A program made the translations under genes and the position numbers. Positions 1 through 8,706 of a stretch of DNA of 64,000 nucleotides are shown here, piece after piece; the first letter of the stretch is position 1; each line of letters opens with the position of its first letter. Origin of the DNA: Streptomyces spiroverticillatus. Lineage in GTDB: Bacteria; Actinomycetota; Actinomycetes; Streptomycetales; Streptomycetaceae. The stretch covers positions 27,720 to 91,719 of the forward strand of contig BMUX01000024.1 in NCBI GenBank assembly GCA_014650415.1, written 5' to 3'. Below the pieces are notes generated by a model. The model worked only from the letters and a program-made list of their open reading frames with translations. It was not told the DNA's origin and ran no database searches.

Positions 1-980
1 AGGTGGTTGATCCCGCTGTCCAGCACGCCGTAGACGGTGCCCCGGCTCTCCTTGACCTCGGTGACGGTGCAGATCAGCCGTCCGCTGTCGCCGACCAGGT
101 AGCGGCCGGACTCGAAGGCGGGTTCCAGCCGCTGACGCCAGCCCGGCAGGTGCGCGTCGAGCGCGGCCTCCAGGGGGGCGCGCAGCGTGTCGTAGCGCGG
201 CCGCTCCCCCGGTGCCGCGTACGGGCAGGCGAAGCCGCCGCCGAGGTCGAGCATCCGCAGCGGTCGGCCCCAGTGGGCCTCCAGGGCGGCGGCGGTCCGG
301 ATCGAGGCGACGGCTTCCTCGAGCAGTCCCTGCGGGTCGGCGGCGTTGGTCAGCGGGAAGAAGTGCAGGCCCCACAGCTCCGTTCCCTCGACGGTGAGTT
401 CGTCGAGGGAGGGCAGGCCGTCCGCGATGTCGTGGCCGAACTGCGAGGGGCCGCCGGTCATCCGCAGGCCGACGCCCGCTCCCGCCCCGCTGCCGTTGAC
501 GCGGAGCAGACAGCGCACGGTCACCCCGTGGGCCACGGCCTCGGCGCCGACCCGGCGCAGGTCCGCTGGCGACTCGACGGAGAAGGTGCGCACCCCGGCG
601 GCCAGCGCCTCGCGCAGCTCCTGGGCGGTCTTCCCCGGGCCGCCGTAGAGGCAGTCCGCGCCGTCGAAGCCCGCGGCGAGCGCGGCGGCGAGTTCGCCGG
701 TGGAGCAGATCTCCGGGCGGCACCCGGCGAGGCGCAGGGTGCGCACCAGCTCGGGGTGCGGATTGGCCTTGAGGGAGTAGTAGAGGCGGGAGCCCCGGGG
801 GAGGGCGGCGCGCAGGTCGTCGGCGGCGCGTTCGACCCGGGTGAGGTCGTACACGTACAGCGGGCTGCCGTGCCCGCGCACCAGCTCGGCGGCGAGCAGG
901 TCGTCGGCGGGCGGGCCGTCGCCCGGGGGCGTGGGCGGCGCCGGGGTCCGGCCGGTCGGGCCGCGGGTGTCAGTGCTCAT
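1..980 (-). CDS. Type III PLP-dependent decarboxylase (DAP/Orn/Arg decarboxylase 2 family), 3' end outside window
   Basis: Only the first ~326 codons are visible; the gene runs off the left edge. The alanine-racemase-fold start is clear: YVYD near residue 42, then YYSLKANPHP with the probable PLP Schiff-base Lys at about residue 71. A CSTGE segment and a glycine-rich phosphate-binding loop (LDLGGGF) follow. The family decarboxylates amino acids such as diaminopimelate, ornithine or arginine. BtrK-like members work on an amino acid bound to a carrier protein, which would suit a biosynthetic role here. The start ATG at 980 overlaps the end of the upstream AMP-ligase gene by 11 bp, so the two are probably translationally coupled. 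The substrate cannot be read from the sequence, and primary lysine biosynthesis (lysA) is less likely in this context. Confidence 0.85.
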   Translation of the reverse strand, partial: MSTDTRGPTGRTPAPPTPPGDGPPADDLLAAELVRGHGSPLYVYDLTRVERAADDLRAALPRGSRLYYSLKANPHPELVRTLRLAGCRPEICSTGELAAALAAGFDGADCLYGGPGKTAQELREALAAGVRTFSVESPADLRRVGAEAVAHGVTVRCLLRVNGSGAGAGVGLRMTGGPSQFGHDIADGLPSLDELTVEGTELWGLHFFPLTNAADPQGLLEEAVASIRTAAALEAHWGRPLRMLDLGGGFACPYAAPGERPRYDTLRAPLEAALDAHLPGWRQRLEPAFESGRYLVGDSGRLICTVTEVKESRGTVYGVLDSGINH

Positions 981-2724
981 CGGTGTCCAGTGCCTTCTTG
1001 TCGGTCTTGCCGTTGGGGGTGAGTGGCAGCCGGTCGACGATCCGGCAGCGGGCGGGCACCTTCGCCGCCTCCAGCCGCAGCGCCAGCCCGTCCAGTACCT
1101 GACGCTCCGTCAGATCGCGCTCGCCGGTGACGACGAGGCGCAGGTCGAGGCCGTCCCTCGGGGGCAGCGCGGCGGCGGTCCGCACACCGGGCACGTCCAG
1201 GGCGGCGGCCTCGATCTCGGGGGTGCTCATCCGCACGCCGCGCCGCTTGAACTGGTCGTCGACGCGTCCGCCGACGTACAGGTGGCCGTCCGCGTCCAGG
1301 TGGCCGTGGTCGCCGGTGTGCAGCCTGGTGCGGCCGGGGGCTGCCGGGTCGGGGCGGTAGCGGGCGGCGGTCTGCCCCGGCGCGTTCCAGTACCCGGACA
1401 TCACGTGCGGGCCGCCGACGACGATCTCGCCGACCTGGCCCGGCCCGAGCACGCGGCCCCGGGCGTCGAGGACCGCGACGGTGGTGCCGTCCAGGGGCAG
1501 CCCGACGGCCCCGGGGCGGTCGCGGTCGGCGTCCGGCGCGGCGACGGTGACCCGCTTGCACTCGGTGATGCCGTACATGGCGACCACGGCCGCACCGGGG
1601 AACCGGGTGCGCAGCGCGTCGATGGCCGGGCCGGGCAGCGCCGCGCCGGTGCTGGTGAAGAGCCGGACGTGCGCGGGCGGCGTGCCGCGCGCGGCCAGCC
1701 GGCACAGCATCTCGGCCAGCGAGGGCACCACCGGCACCACGGTGGCCCGGTGTTCGCGCAGCAGGCTCAGCACGCGCACCGGTGCGGAGGCGTCCGCGAG
1801 CACCACCTCGCAGCCGCCGATCGCGGCCAGCAGCAACTGGTAGAGGCCGTAGTCGAAGGAGAGCGGCAGCGCCGCGAGCACCACGTCACCGGGTCCGTAC
1901 CCGAGCCGTCGGGCGATGGCGCGGGCGGCGAACACCACCTGGCGGTGGGTGCAGACGACGCCCTTGGGGGCGGAGGTGCTGCCGGAGGTGTAGATCAGCT
2001 GGGCGACCGCGTCGGCGCTGCGGGGCACCGGCCCGGGGACGTACCCGCTCGCCCCGCCCGCCAGGAGTTCGGCGGGCGCGACCGCACGGGCGCCGCATCC
2101 CGCGACGACGTCCCGGACGGCCTCCGGTTCGGCCGGATCCAGCACCACGAGCGCGGGTGCGGCGTCCGCGAGCACCCCGCGCAGCACGAAGGGCTTCATC
2201 TCCGGGTTGAGGGGTACGACAACGGCTCCGGCGCGCAGGACTCCGTAGTACAGCGCGACGAACTCCCGCCGATTGCCGAGCCGCAGCACGACCCGGTCCC
2301 CGGGCCCGACCCCGGCCCGCCGCAGCCGTCCGGCCACCGCCCTGCTGGCGTCGGCGAGTCCGGCGTGACTCCAGGCCCCGCCCTCGTCCCGGACGGCGAC
2401 GGAGTCGGGCCACGCGACGGCGGCGGCGTCGAGCAGGTCCGTGACGAACGGACCGCTCCCCGTCTCCTGACCGGCTCCCGCTCCTCCCGCCACGGACACC
2501 GGCGCCCCACCACCCGGCCCGGAGACGGGCGCACTGCCGTCCGCGCCGACGCAGGACGCGCCGACGGCCGTCCCCCCGTTCTCCGCACCGGGACGTCGAA
2601 CACGGTCGCCCTGCCCGGAGACCTCCGCCCCCTGCCGCGGGACCGGCGTCCGTCCGACGCCCTCCCCCGCGGGCACGCGCCGCGTGCCGTCCCCCTCCGG
2701 CTCCGCCCGGACCGCCGCGCTCAT
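970..2724 (-). CDS. AMP-binding acyl/aminoacyl-CoA (or -ACP) ligase
   Basis: 584 residues of the ANL superfamily. The P-loop motif YTSGSTSAPKG lies near residues 245-255, the A5 motif MYGITE near 360, the hinge and acceptor region (LHTGDHGHLD, then GGRVDDQFKRRGVRM) follows, and PLTPNGKTDKKAL carries the catalytic Lys near the C-terminus. Such enzymes adenylate a carboxylic or amino acid and pass it to CoA or a carrier protein. About 95 low-complexity Gly/Pro/Ala residues precede the domain, so the true start may lie downstream, for example at a GTG near codon 77. The ATG at 2724 overlaps the KSIII gene by 4 bp, and the 3' end overlaps the decarboxylase by 11 bp. The tight packing indicates one pathway. 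No carrier protein gene is visible. Confidence 0.85.
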   Translation of the reverse strand: MSAAVRAEPEGDGTRRVPAGEGVGRTPVPRQGAEVSGQGDRVRRPGAENGGTAVGASCVGADGSAPVSGPGGGAPVSVAGGAGAGQETGSGPFVTDLLDAAAVAWPDSVAVRDEGGAWSHAGLADASRAVAGRLRRAGVGPGDRVVLRLGNRREFVALYYGVLRAGAVVVPLNPEMKPFVLRGVLADAAPALVVLDPAEPEAVRDVVAGCGARAVAPAELLAGGASGYVPGPVPRSADAVAQLIYTSGSTSAPKGVVCTHRQVVFAARAIARRLGYGPGDVVLAALPLSFDYGLYQLLLAAIGGCEVVLADASAPVRVLSLLREHRATVVPVVPSLAEMLCRLAARGTPPAHVRLFTSTGAALPGPAIDALRTRFPGAAVVAMYGITECKRVTVAAPDADRDRPGAVGLPLDGTTVAVLDARGRVLGPGQVGEIVVGGPHVMSGYWNAPGQTAARYRPDPAAPGRTRLHTGDHGHLDADGHLYVGGRVDDQFKRRGVRMSTPEIEAAALDVPGVRTAAALPPRDGLDLRLVVTGERDLTERQVLDGLALRLEAAKVPARCRIVDRLPLTPNGKTDKKALDTDEH

Positions 2725-3782
2725 GCCCAGCCGTCCGAGGTACCGGTGATCTCGACGACCGCGCTGGTGCAGCTGTAGCCGGTGCCGCCGCCGACCAGCA
2801 GCACCCGGTCGCCCGGCTCGACCTCGCCGGTCTCCAGGAGTTCGTTGAGTCCGGCGAAGTGGTCCCCCGCGCCCAGGTGGCCCACCTCGCGGCAGAAGTC
2901 CCAGTTGGACAGCTTCTCCTCGACGCCCAGCTGCTTCTCCAGCTGCCAGGTCAGCCGCTGGTGGCCGGTGGCGTTGAGCACCACCCGGGCGATGCCCTCC
3001 ATCGAGGTGTCCGCGTCGGCGAGCGCGGCCCGGATCGACTCGGCCGCCACTTCGGCGGTACGCAGGGTCGCGGCCCGCATGTTGCGCTGCGCGCGGAAGT
3101 ACTCCTCGGTCCGCGCCCCGAGGTCGACCGGCCTGCTCTCCTCGTCGGGGCCGGTGCGGAAACCGGTGCCCCGGGCCAGGCCCTCCAGGGAGTTGTCCAC
3201 CCGGGTCGCGGTGGCCAGCAGGCGGCCCGTGGCCCCCTGGGGGGACGTGCTCAGCACCAGGGCGGTGCCGCCGTCGCCGTAGACCATGCCGCGTTCGGCC
3301 CGCCAGCGGTCGAAGGCGGGCGGTGCGAAGCGGTCGCCCGTGGTCAGCAGGACCGCCTCGGGGCGGTCCGCGGACTCGGCCGCGCGCAGGTGGCGGGCCG
3401 CCAGCTCCAGTCCGGCCAGGCCCGCGTTGCACTGCTGCAGCAGGTCGAAGGCGGGGACGGCGGGACCGACCGCGTGCTGGGCGACGTAGGAGGCGGCGGG
3501 CCACAACTCGGCCCCCTGGAACCACAGATAGCTGTGGAACACCGTGGTGACCCGCTCGGCGGCCCGGCCGGAGCGGTGCAGTGCCGTGCGGGCCGCGCGG
3601 ACCGCCATCTCCGGGGCGGACAGGTCGTCCGGCCCCTCGGCCGCGGCCGAACTGACCGAGCGGATCCGGTTGACGGCGTGCTCCCCGGCGTCGTAGGCAC
3701 CGGCCGCGACCGCCGCCGCGGTGTCCGCGCGGTCGGCCAGCCAGACTCCCGTACCGGCCAGGTACACCTGCTCCCAGCGCAT
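2721..3782 (-). CDS. KSIII-like (FabH superfamily) condensing enzyme or acyltransferase
   Basis: 353 residues with thiolase-fold KSIII features. The probable nucleophile is Cys118 (QQCNAGLAG), a conserved His is at 274 (NATGHQR), and the C-terminal active-site loop reads GHLGAGDH (302-308), ending in a glycine-rich LLVGGGTGYS segment. True FabH enzymes have Asn in a GN(T/H) loop; here the equivalent position appears to be His302. That points away from ordinary fatty-acid initiation and towards the pathway-specific KSIII group, which includes C-O and C-N bond-forming acyltransferases. The assignment of His302 is by eye. It is the first gene of the overlapping ligase/decarboxylase block and starts at ATG 3782. 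Confidence 0.8.
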   Translation of the reverse strand: MRWEQVYLAGTGVWLADRADTAAAVAAGAYDAGEHAVNRIRSVSSAAAEGPDDLSAPEMAVRAARTALHRSGRAAERVTTVFHSYLWFQGAELWPAASYVAQHAVGPAVPAFDLLQQCNAGLAGLELAARHLRAAESADRPEAVLLTTGDRFAPPAFDRWRAERGMVYGDGGTALVLSTSPQGATGRLLATATRVDNSLEGLARGTGFRTGPDEESRPVDLGARTEEYFRAQRNMRAATLRTAEVAAESIRAALADADTSMEGIARVVLNATGHQRLTWQLEKQLGVEEKLSNWDFCREVGHLGAGDHFAGLNELLETGEVEPGDRVLLVGGGTGYSCTSAVVEITGTSDGWA

Positions 3783-4130
3783 GTCTCTCCGATCTCCGGC
3801 CCCGTGGCAGGACGCCCGGGGCGACTGTCGGTGACCATGCTGGCGACCGGTCCCTGCCGCGCGGTTGCGCTCCGCTGACGGCCGGTGGGTGCCGCGCTGC
3901 GCGCCGTCCGGTGCCGTTCCGTACGCCCTCTGGCGCGGCCCTGCGGATCGTCCGACGCGGTCCTGCGCGCCGTCGGGAGGCGCTCTGTGCACGCCCGGAC
4001 GCCGGGCCGGTGTCCCGCTGCCGCGCCGCTGACGCACGACGGGCCGTCGGCGGTGACACCGCCGACGGCCCTCCTGTGCCGGTCCGGGGCCCGGCTGACG
4101 TCCCGCTGAAGGACGGCTGAACGTCCGGGC
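3783..4130. other. Intergenic region upstream of the KSIII operon
   Basis: This 348-bp stretch lies between the acylase gene and the KSIII-ligase-decarboxylase block, both on the minus strand. It holds a strong hairpin at 4041-4071 and must hold the promoter of the block if the hairpin terminates acylase transcription. I see no convincing coding sequence. Confidence 0.5.
4041..4071 (-). terminator. Strong hairpin downstream of the acylase gene
   Basis: A perfect 14-bp stem (4041-4054 with 4058-4071) with a 3-nt loop, entirely G/C-rich. It sits 60 bp past the acylase stop codon. It has no U-tract, which is normal for Streptomyces terminators. It probably separates acylase transcription from the downstream biosynthetic block. 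Confidence 0.7.
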
Positions 4131-6839
4131 TCAGGGAGTGAGCCGCAACCGGTCGCGGGCCGCCGCGTCCACCGCGGCCTTCCCGTACGGCCAGGGCAGA
4201 CTGCCGCCGTCCGCCCAGGGCCGGATCTGGTCGGTGTAGGTGTCCGCACCGGCGTGCCCGGACGCACCGGTCAGGTTGATCCAGCGGGAGCGTTCGACGT
4301 CGGCCATGTCCACCACCATCCGCATCGACGGCACCCAGATCACCTCGAAGCCCTCCTGCGGGTTCCAGCCGTTGGCCAGTACGGAGTCGGTGCCGCCGCC
4401 GACCTCGACCGGGTCGGCGTTGAGCAGCCACTTCAGCGGTGCGGGTCCGGCCGTGCCGAGGGTCGGGTTCTCCAGGGTGAGGGTGTGCAGGGCTCCCCAG
4501 CGCCAGGCGCGGGGGTCCTCGCCGAGGCGTCCGCGCAGTTCGTCGGCTGCCTGCTCCATCGCCTGCCGCAGCATCGCGTCCCGGCCGCGCACCTTGGGGT
4601 CGGTGGCGCTGGTCCACCAGACGCTGTCCGGTTCGTCCAGCAGAGCGCGCACCACGTCGAACCAGCGTCCGCCGCCGTCCGGGTAGGCGTACTCCTTGAC
4701 GCCCGCCCGGGACAGCCGGTCGGTGAACGCGTTCTTCAAAAGCGTGCGCCAGACGGTGTTGAAGTAGGCGGCGGGGGCCGAGTCGACGCCCTGGCCGAAG
4801 TCCCAGCCGCGCAGGAGTTCCCTGGCCTGCTCGGCGTTCTCGCCGACCTCGGTGCGCAGCAGCCGCGGCACCAGGTTGGCGGCGTTGCCGTTCCAGCTGT
4901 CCTGACTGATCCGCTCCATCGCCGCGACGTCCAGCTTGCCGCCGCTCTCGATGAGGTGGGCGATGCGCTGACTGCGGTAGCCGGTGCCCCAGTTGCTGCC
5001 GATCAGATACGGGTACTTCGGGCCGACGACCGCGTTGTTGGCGGTGACGATGTATCCCTCGGGCGGATTGAAGCGGGTGGGCAGCTTCTCGAAGGGCAGG
5101 TAGCCGGTCCAGTCGTACGCCCCGGTCCAGCCCGGCACCGGACGGCGGCCGTCGCCCGCCTTGCGCACGGGTATCCGGCCGGGGGTCTGGTAGCCGATGT
5201 TCCCGGCGGTGTCCGCGTAGATCATGTTCTGCACCGGCGAGGCGAAGACCTTCGCCGCCGCCCGGAACTCGTCCCAGTTCCCGGCCCTGTTGAGGGCGAA
5301 GAGGGCGTCCAGGGTGGGGGCCGGGTCGAGCGCGGTCCACTGCATGGCGACGGCGTAGTCCTCCCCCGGGCCGCGCGGCGGGACGCCGGGCACCTTGCCC
5401 CGCTCGGCCACCTCGTCGGCCGACTTGAGCACGTCAGAGATCAGCGGGCCGTGGCCGGTGGAGCGGACGGTCAGGTCGACGGCGGGGCCGCCCGCCACCT
5501 TGATCCGCTCCCGGCGCACCGTCAGCGGCTTCTGCTCGCCCTCGTGTTCGTACGTGTCACCGCGCACCTTCTCCACGAAGAGGTCGGAATCGGCGGCGCC
5601 GAGGTCGGTGACGCCCCAGGAGATCTTGCCGTTGTGGCCGACGACGACGCCCGGCATGCCCGCGAAGGTGAACCCGGTGACGTCGTAGGGGCAGGCGGGC
5701 CCGACCCGGTTGCAGTGCAGGCCGACCTGGTACCAGACGCCCGGCAGCGAGGGCGTCAGGTGCGGGTCGTTCTCCAGGAGCGGCTTGCCCGTGGTGGTGC
5801 GGCTGCCCGAGACCACCCAGGAGTTGGAGCCGATGCCGATGCCCTGCGGGCCGAGGACGGCGGCCAGCACCTCGCGCACCTTCGCGCTGTCGGCCAGCGC
5901 GGCGGAGGCCCCGGCGGGAACGGCGGGCGGGGCGACGGGGGCGGAGGCCGAGGCGGGGGTGGCCGGGGTGGCCGGGTTCGCCGTTCCGGCGGCGGGGTCG
6001 CCGTCCGGGACGATCGGCGACCAGCGCGCGTAGTCGTAGCCGGGGAAAAGGTCGTCGACCGCGCCGGCGGGCAGCTTGGCCGCCAGCATCGCCTGCTGGA
6101 ACTGGTCGATCATGCCGGTGTTGAGGTTCCAGGCCATCGTCTTCAGCCAGGACACCGAGTCGGCCGGGGTCCACGGCTCGGGCCGGTAGTCGCCGGAGAC
6201 GAAGCCGAGCACCGGGTACTCCACGGACAGCTCGGCGCCCTCGTGCTGTTCGAGGTAGGCGTTGACCCCGGCGGAGAAGGCCGTGAGGTAGGCCCGGGTC
6301 TCGGGCTTCAGCATCTTCACCTCCTGCTCGGCCACCCGGTACCAGCCGAAGGTGCGCGCCACCTTGTCGGTCTGCACCTGGCTGGGGCCGAACATCTCGG
6401 CGAGCCTGCCCGAGGTGACGTGACGCTGGGTGTCCATCTGCCAGAACCGCTCCTGGGCCATGGCGTATCCCTGGGCCAGGAACAGGTCGTGCGCGGAGTC
6501 GGCGTAGATCTGCGGGATGCCGGACGCGTCGCGCACGATCCGCGCCTCGCCCTGGAGGCCGGGCAGACCGACGGTGCCGGAGAGCTCCGGCAGCGCCCGC
6601 TGGACGGTCCAGTAGGCGTAGCCGGAGACGCCGCCGACGGCCAGCAGCACCAGTGCGGTCAGGCCGACCGCCGTGCGCACGAGGATCCGGCGCAGGCGGC
6701 GGCGCCGGGTGGGGGGCGCGGGCGCGGGCCGTTCCTCGTCGGCGGAGGGCTCGGCGGGGGTCTCGGCCGGGGCCTGGGCCGCCGGTTCGGGGTCCGGACG
6801 GGGATCGTCCGGCGCGGCCGTGTCGGTCTGGACTGTCAT
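4131..6839 (-). CDS. Penicillin acylase family protein (S45 Ntn hydrolase), membrane anchored
   Basis: 902 residues. The order is a Pro/Glu/Asp-rich N-terminus, an Arg-rich stretch and one transmembrane helix (about 51-72), the alpha-chain domain (GIPQIYADSAHDLFLAQGY, then AQERFWQMD), an Ala/Pro-rich linker (about 282-315), and the beta chain starting at GSNSW with nucleophile Ser338. The family autocleaves before this Ser and hydrolyses amides such as beta-lactam side chains or acyl-homoserine lactones. Asn residues typical of the oxyanion hole follow (TANNAVVG). The length and arrangement suit the membrane-anchored actinobacterial subgroup. It may deacylate a product of the neighbouring cluster or degrade foreign amides; the substrate is unknown. 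Start ATG 6839 is the first after the upstream gap. Confidence 0.9.
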   Translation of the reverse strand: MTVQTDTAAPDDPRPDPEPAAQAPAETPAEPSADEERPAPAPPTRRRRLRRILVRTAVGLTALVLLAVGGVSGYAYWTVQRALPELSGTVGLPGLQGEARIVRDASGIPQIYADSAHDLFLAQGYAMAQERFWQMDTQRHVTSGRLAEMFGPSQVQTDKVARTFGWYRVAEQEVKMLKPETRAYLTAFSAGVNAYLEQHEGAELSVEYPVLGFVSGDYRPEPWTPADSVSWLKTMAWNLNTGMIDQFQQAMLAAKLPAGAVDDLFPGYDYARWSPIVPDGDPAAGTANPATPATPASASAPVAPPAVPAGASAALADSAKVREVLAAVLGPQGIGIGSNSWVVSGSRTTTGKPLLENDPHLTPSLPGVWYQVGLHCNRVGPACPYDVTGFTFAGMPGVVVGHNGKISWGVTDLGAADSDLFVEKVRGDTYEHEGEQKPLTVRRERIKVAGGPAVDLTVRSTGHGPLISDVLKSADEVAERGKVPGVPPRGPGEDYAVAMQWTALDPAPTLDALFALNRAGNWDEFRAAAKVFASPVQNMIYADTAGNIGYQTPGRIPVRKAGDGRRPVPGWTGAYDWTGYLPFEKLPTRFNPPEGYIVTANNAVVGPKYPYLIGSNWGTGYRSQRIAHLIESGGKLDVAAMERISQDSWNGNAANLVPRLLRTEVGENAEQARELLRGWDFGQGVDSAPAAYFNTVWRTLLKNAFTDRLSRAGVKEYAYPDGGGRWFDVVRALLDEPDSVWWTSATDPKVRGRDAMLRQAMEQAADELRGRLGEDPRAWRWGALHTLTLENPTLGTAGPAPLKWLLNADPVEVGGGTDSVLANGWNPQEGFEVIWVPSMRMVVDMADVERSRWINLTGASGHAGADTYTDQIRPWADGGSLPWPYGKAAVDAAARDRLRLTP

Positions 6840-6976
6840 GGGGTGGCGCTTCCTTGTGTCGACGGAAGTTCCGGCCATGGCGGACACCGCCGCGCACGGG
6901 CCCGAAGGCATGGCGCACGGCGGTGGAGCGGCCGAAGCAGGAGGAAGGGGAGGGTGAGGAGGGTGGGTTGCGGGGC

Positions 6977-7990
6977 TCAGCGGGCCAGTCGGGTCGCCCG
7001 CGTGCTCCAGGGGCCCGGGGCTGCGGGTGCCGGGGGCACGGCGAGCGGGCCCCCGCCGACCAGTGTCAGCCGGGGCCGGTCCGGCACCGGCGCTCCGGAC
7101 CCGGCCGCGACGTCGGCCGGGTCCGGAGCCCACGCCGGAGCCGCGGCCCGGTCCCGGTCGGCGGCGCGGGCGAACGGGTCGGGACGGCGGGCGAGGATCG
7201 CCTCCTCGACGCCGCGCAGCTCGGGGCCGGGCAGCAGACCGAGGTTCTCCTTCAGCGCGTGCCGGGCCCGCTGGTAGGCGGCCAGCGCGTCGGCCTGGCG
7301 GCTGCCCCGGTAGAGCGCGGCCATCAGCAGCGCCCAGAGCCGTTCCCGGTAGGGGTGTTCGGCAGTGAGGACGTGCAGGTGCGGCACCAGCCGGGCGTGC
7401 CCGCCGAGTTCCAGGGCGAGTTCGGCGTGCTCCTCGACGACCGCGAGCCGCAGCTCGGCGAGCCGGGTGCGCTCCACGTCGAGCAGCGGACCGCTCACGC
7501 CGGTGAGAGCGGGGCCCGGCCAGCACGACAGGGCGGCGGCCAGGGTCCGTTCGGCGGCGTCGGGCTGCCCGGCGGTCCGCAGCGCCCGCGCGTCGGCGAC
7601 CGACTGCTCGAACCGGCCGAGGTCGCACTGCTGGGGCGCGAGGGAGAGCCGGTAGGAGCCGCCGACCCTGGCGAGGACGCCGCCGGCGGTGCGCGGCGCC
7701 CGGTCGGGCTCGAAGAGCTTGCGCAGCTTGGAGACGTACGCCTGCACCAGGTTGGCGCCGTCCAGCACGGTGGTGTCGCCCCAGATGCCGTCGATCAGGT
7801 GGTCGCGGCCCACGGGGGAACCGGAGCGCAGCAGCAGGACGGCGAGCAGTGCCCGTTGGCGGGGTGCGCCGAGCGGGAGTTCGACACCGTCTCGCCAGCC
7901 CCGGACCTCGCCCAGCAGTTCGAAGCTGAGGTCGGCCGGGTGCGTGGCAGAGGAGGGGTGCGCGTTCGAAGGAGACAGGGGGTCGGTCAT
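6977..7990 (-). CDS. SARP-type transcriptional regulator (OmpR-like DNA-binding plus BTAD)
   Basis: 337 residues. The N-terminal winged helix (about 20-110) carries typical SARP motifs: LGAPRQRALLAVLLLRSG, then ANLVQAYVSKLRKLFEP. A bacterial transcriptional activation domain follows, up to about residue 265 (EHPYRERLWALLMAALYRGSRQADALAAYQRAR in outline). The C-terminus is Pro/Ala-rich with no NB-ARC or TPR, so this is a small SARP. Start ATG 7990 has a strong GGAGG 5 nt upstream. SARPs commonly activate nearby biosynthetic operons by binding heptamer direct repeats. It is divergent from the 60-aa peptide gene and upstream of the acylase on the same strand, so it is a candidate activator of the 1-7 kb block. 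Confidence 0.88.
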   Translation of the reverse strand: MTDPLSPSNAHPSSATHPADLSFELLGEVRGWRDGVELPLGAPRQRALLAVLLLRSGSPVGRDHLIDGIWGDTTVLDGANLVQAYVSKLRKLFEPDRAPRTAGGVLARVGGSYRLSLAPQQCDLGRFEQSVADARALRTAGQPDAAERTLAAALSCWPGPALTGVSGPLLDVERTRLAELRLAVVEEHAELALELGGHARLVPHLHVLTAEHPYRERLWALLMAALYRGSRQADALAAYQRARHALKENLGLLPGPELRGVEEAILARRPDPFARAADRDRAAAPAWAPDPADVAAGSGAPVPDRPRLTLVGGGPLAVPPAPAAPGPWSTRATRLAR

Positions 7991-8376
7991 GGCAACCTCC
8001 GCTGGCCCGGGGCCGTCGTGTGGCGGTTCGGGGACAGCTGCTGGGAGTACGGTGCGGGGTCTGGGCGGCCGGGGCCGGGCCGGTACGGGGTCTGACCGGC
8101 CGGAGCCGGGCCGTGCGGCGTCCGCACGGACCTGGTCGGGTCCGGCGGGAGGCACCGGCTGAATTGCCGTCCACCGCACTGCACCCATGCTGCGCGGGGC
8201 ACATATACGAAAGATCAACGGTTCCGCGCACCTCGGAAGAGGGGTCGGCGATCACGCGTATATCCGACGTAGAGCGGACCGGAGGAATCTCGTTCCCGAG
8301 CCGCCGGTCACACACTGGGCCCACCGGCTCACCCCCAACGCAGCCAGCACCCACTCACGAAGCGGACGGAAATCCC
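7991..8376. promoter_or_regulatory. Divergent promoter region between the SARP and the small peptide gene
   Basis: 386 bp with locally lower G+C around 8195-8270, the likely location of divergent promoters. I see no clean SARP heptamer repeats and no coding sequence beyond the peptide gene. Confidence 0.45.
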
Positions 8377-8559
8377 ATGAAGCGATCCCTCAAGACCCAG
8401 ATCCTGCGCAAGGCCGCCGTCCTCGTCACCGCGCTCTGCGCCGCCGCCTCGCTGTACTCCGTGGCCGCCGCCCCGCAGGAGACCGCTTCTTCCGAGCACA
8501 CCGCGACCGCCCTCGCGAACGGCCCGAAGAAGCCGAACGAGTGGAACAGCCAGGGCTGA
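8377..8559 (+). CDS. 60-aa secreted small peptide, unknown function
   Basis: The protein starts MKRSLKTQILRKAA, continues with a hydrophobic Ala-rich core (about 15-32) and a plausible signal-peptidase site near AAA-PQ, and leaves a mature peptide of roughly 25-28 residues ending PNEWNSQG. A purine-rich AGCGGACGGA stands before the ATG at a suitable distance. The mature part is hydrophilic and lacks Cys, which argues against a disulfide bacteriocin. It lies between two SARP-family regulators, which suggests a role tied to them: signalling peptide, secreted cofactor or product precursor. It is not AfsS-like; I see no AfsS repeats. No family recognised. Confidence 0.6.
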   Translation: MKRSLKTQILRKAAVLVTALCAAASLYSVAAAPQETASSEHTATALANGPKKPNEWNSQG

Positions 8560-8706
8560 GCTCCCTCGGCGCGGAAGGGGCTGAACCTCCCTCCGCAGCA
8601 GCTCCGTCGAGCCCCCGGCCCTCATGGACCGGCCCCGGCTCCCCCCGCTCGGCCGGGGCTCCCCCGTCCCGCCCCGGCCGTCCCTTCCCCCGCCCTGCCC
8701 GCCCGG

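Noticed and set aside
4254..7277. A 1007-codon open frame on the plus strand opposite the acylase and SARP genes
   Set aside because: It is the antisense of well-supported genes; long antisense frames are normal at this G+C.
8377..8559. AfsS-like small activator
   Set aside because: The protein has a signal peptide and lacks AfsS repeat motifs; it is also convergent with, not downstream of, the afsR-like gene.
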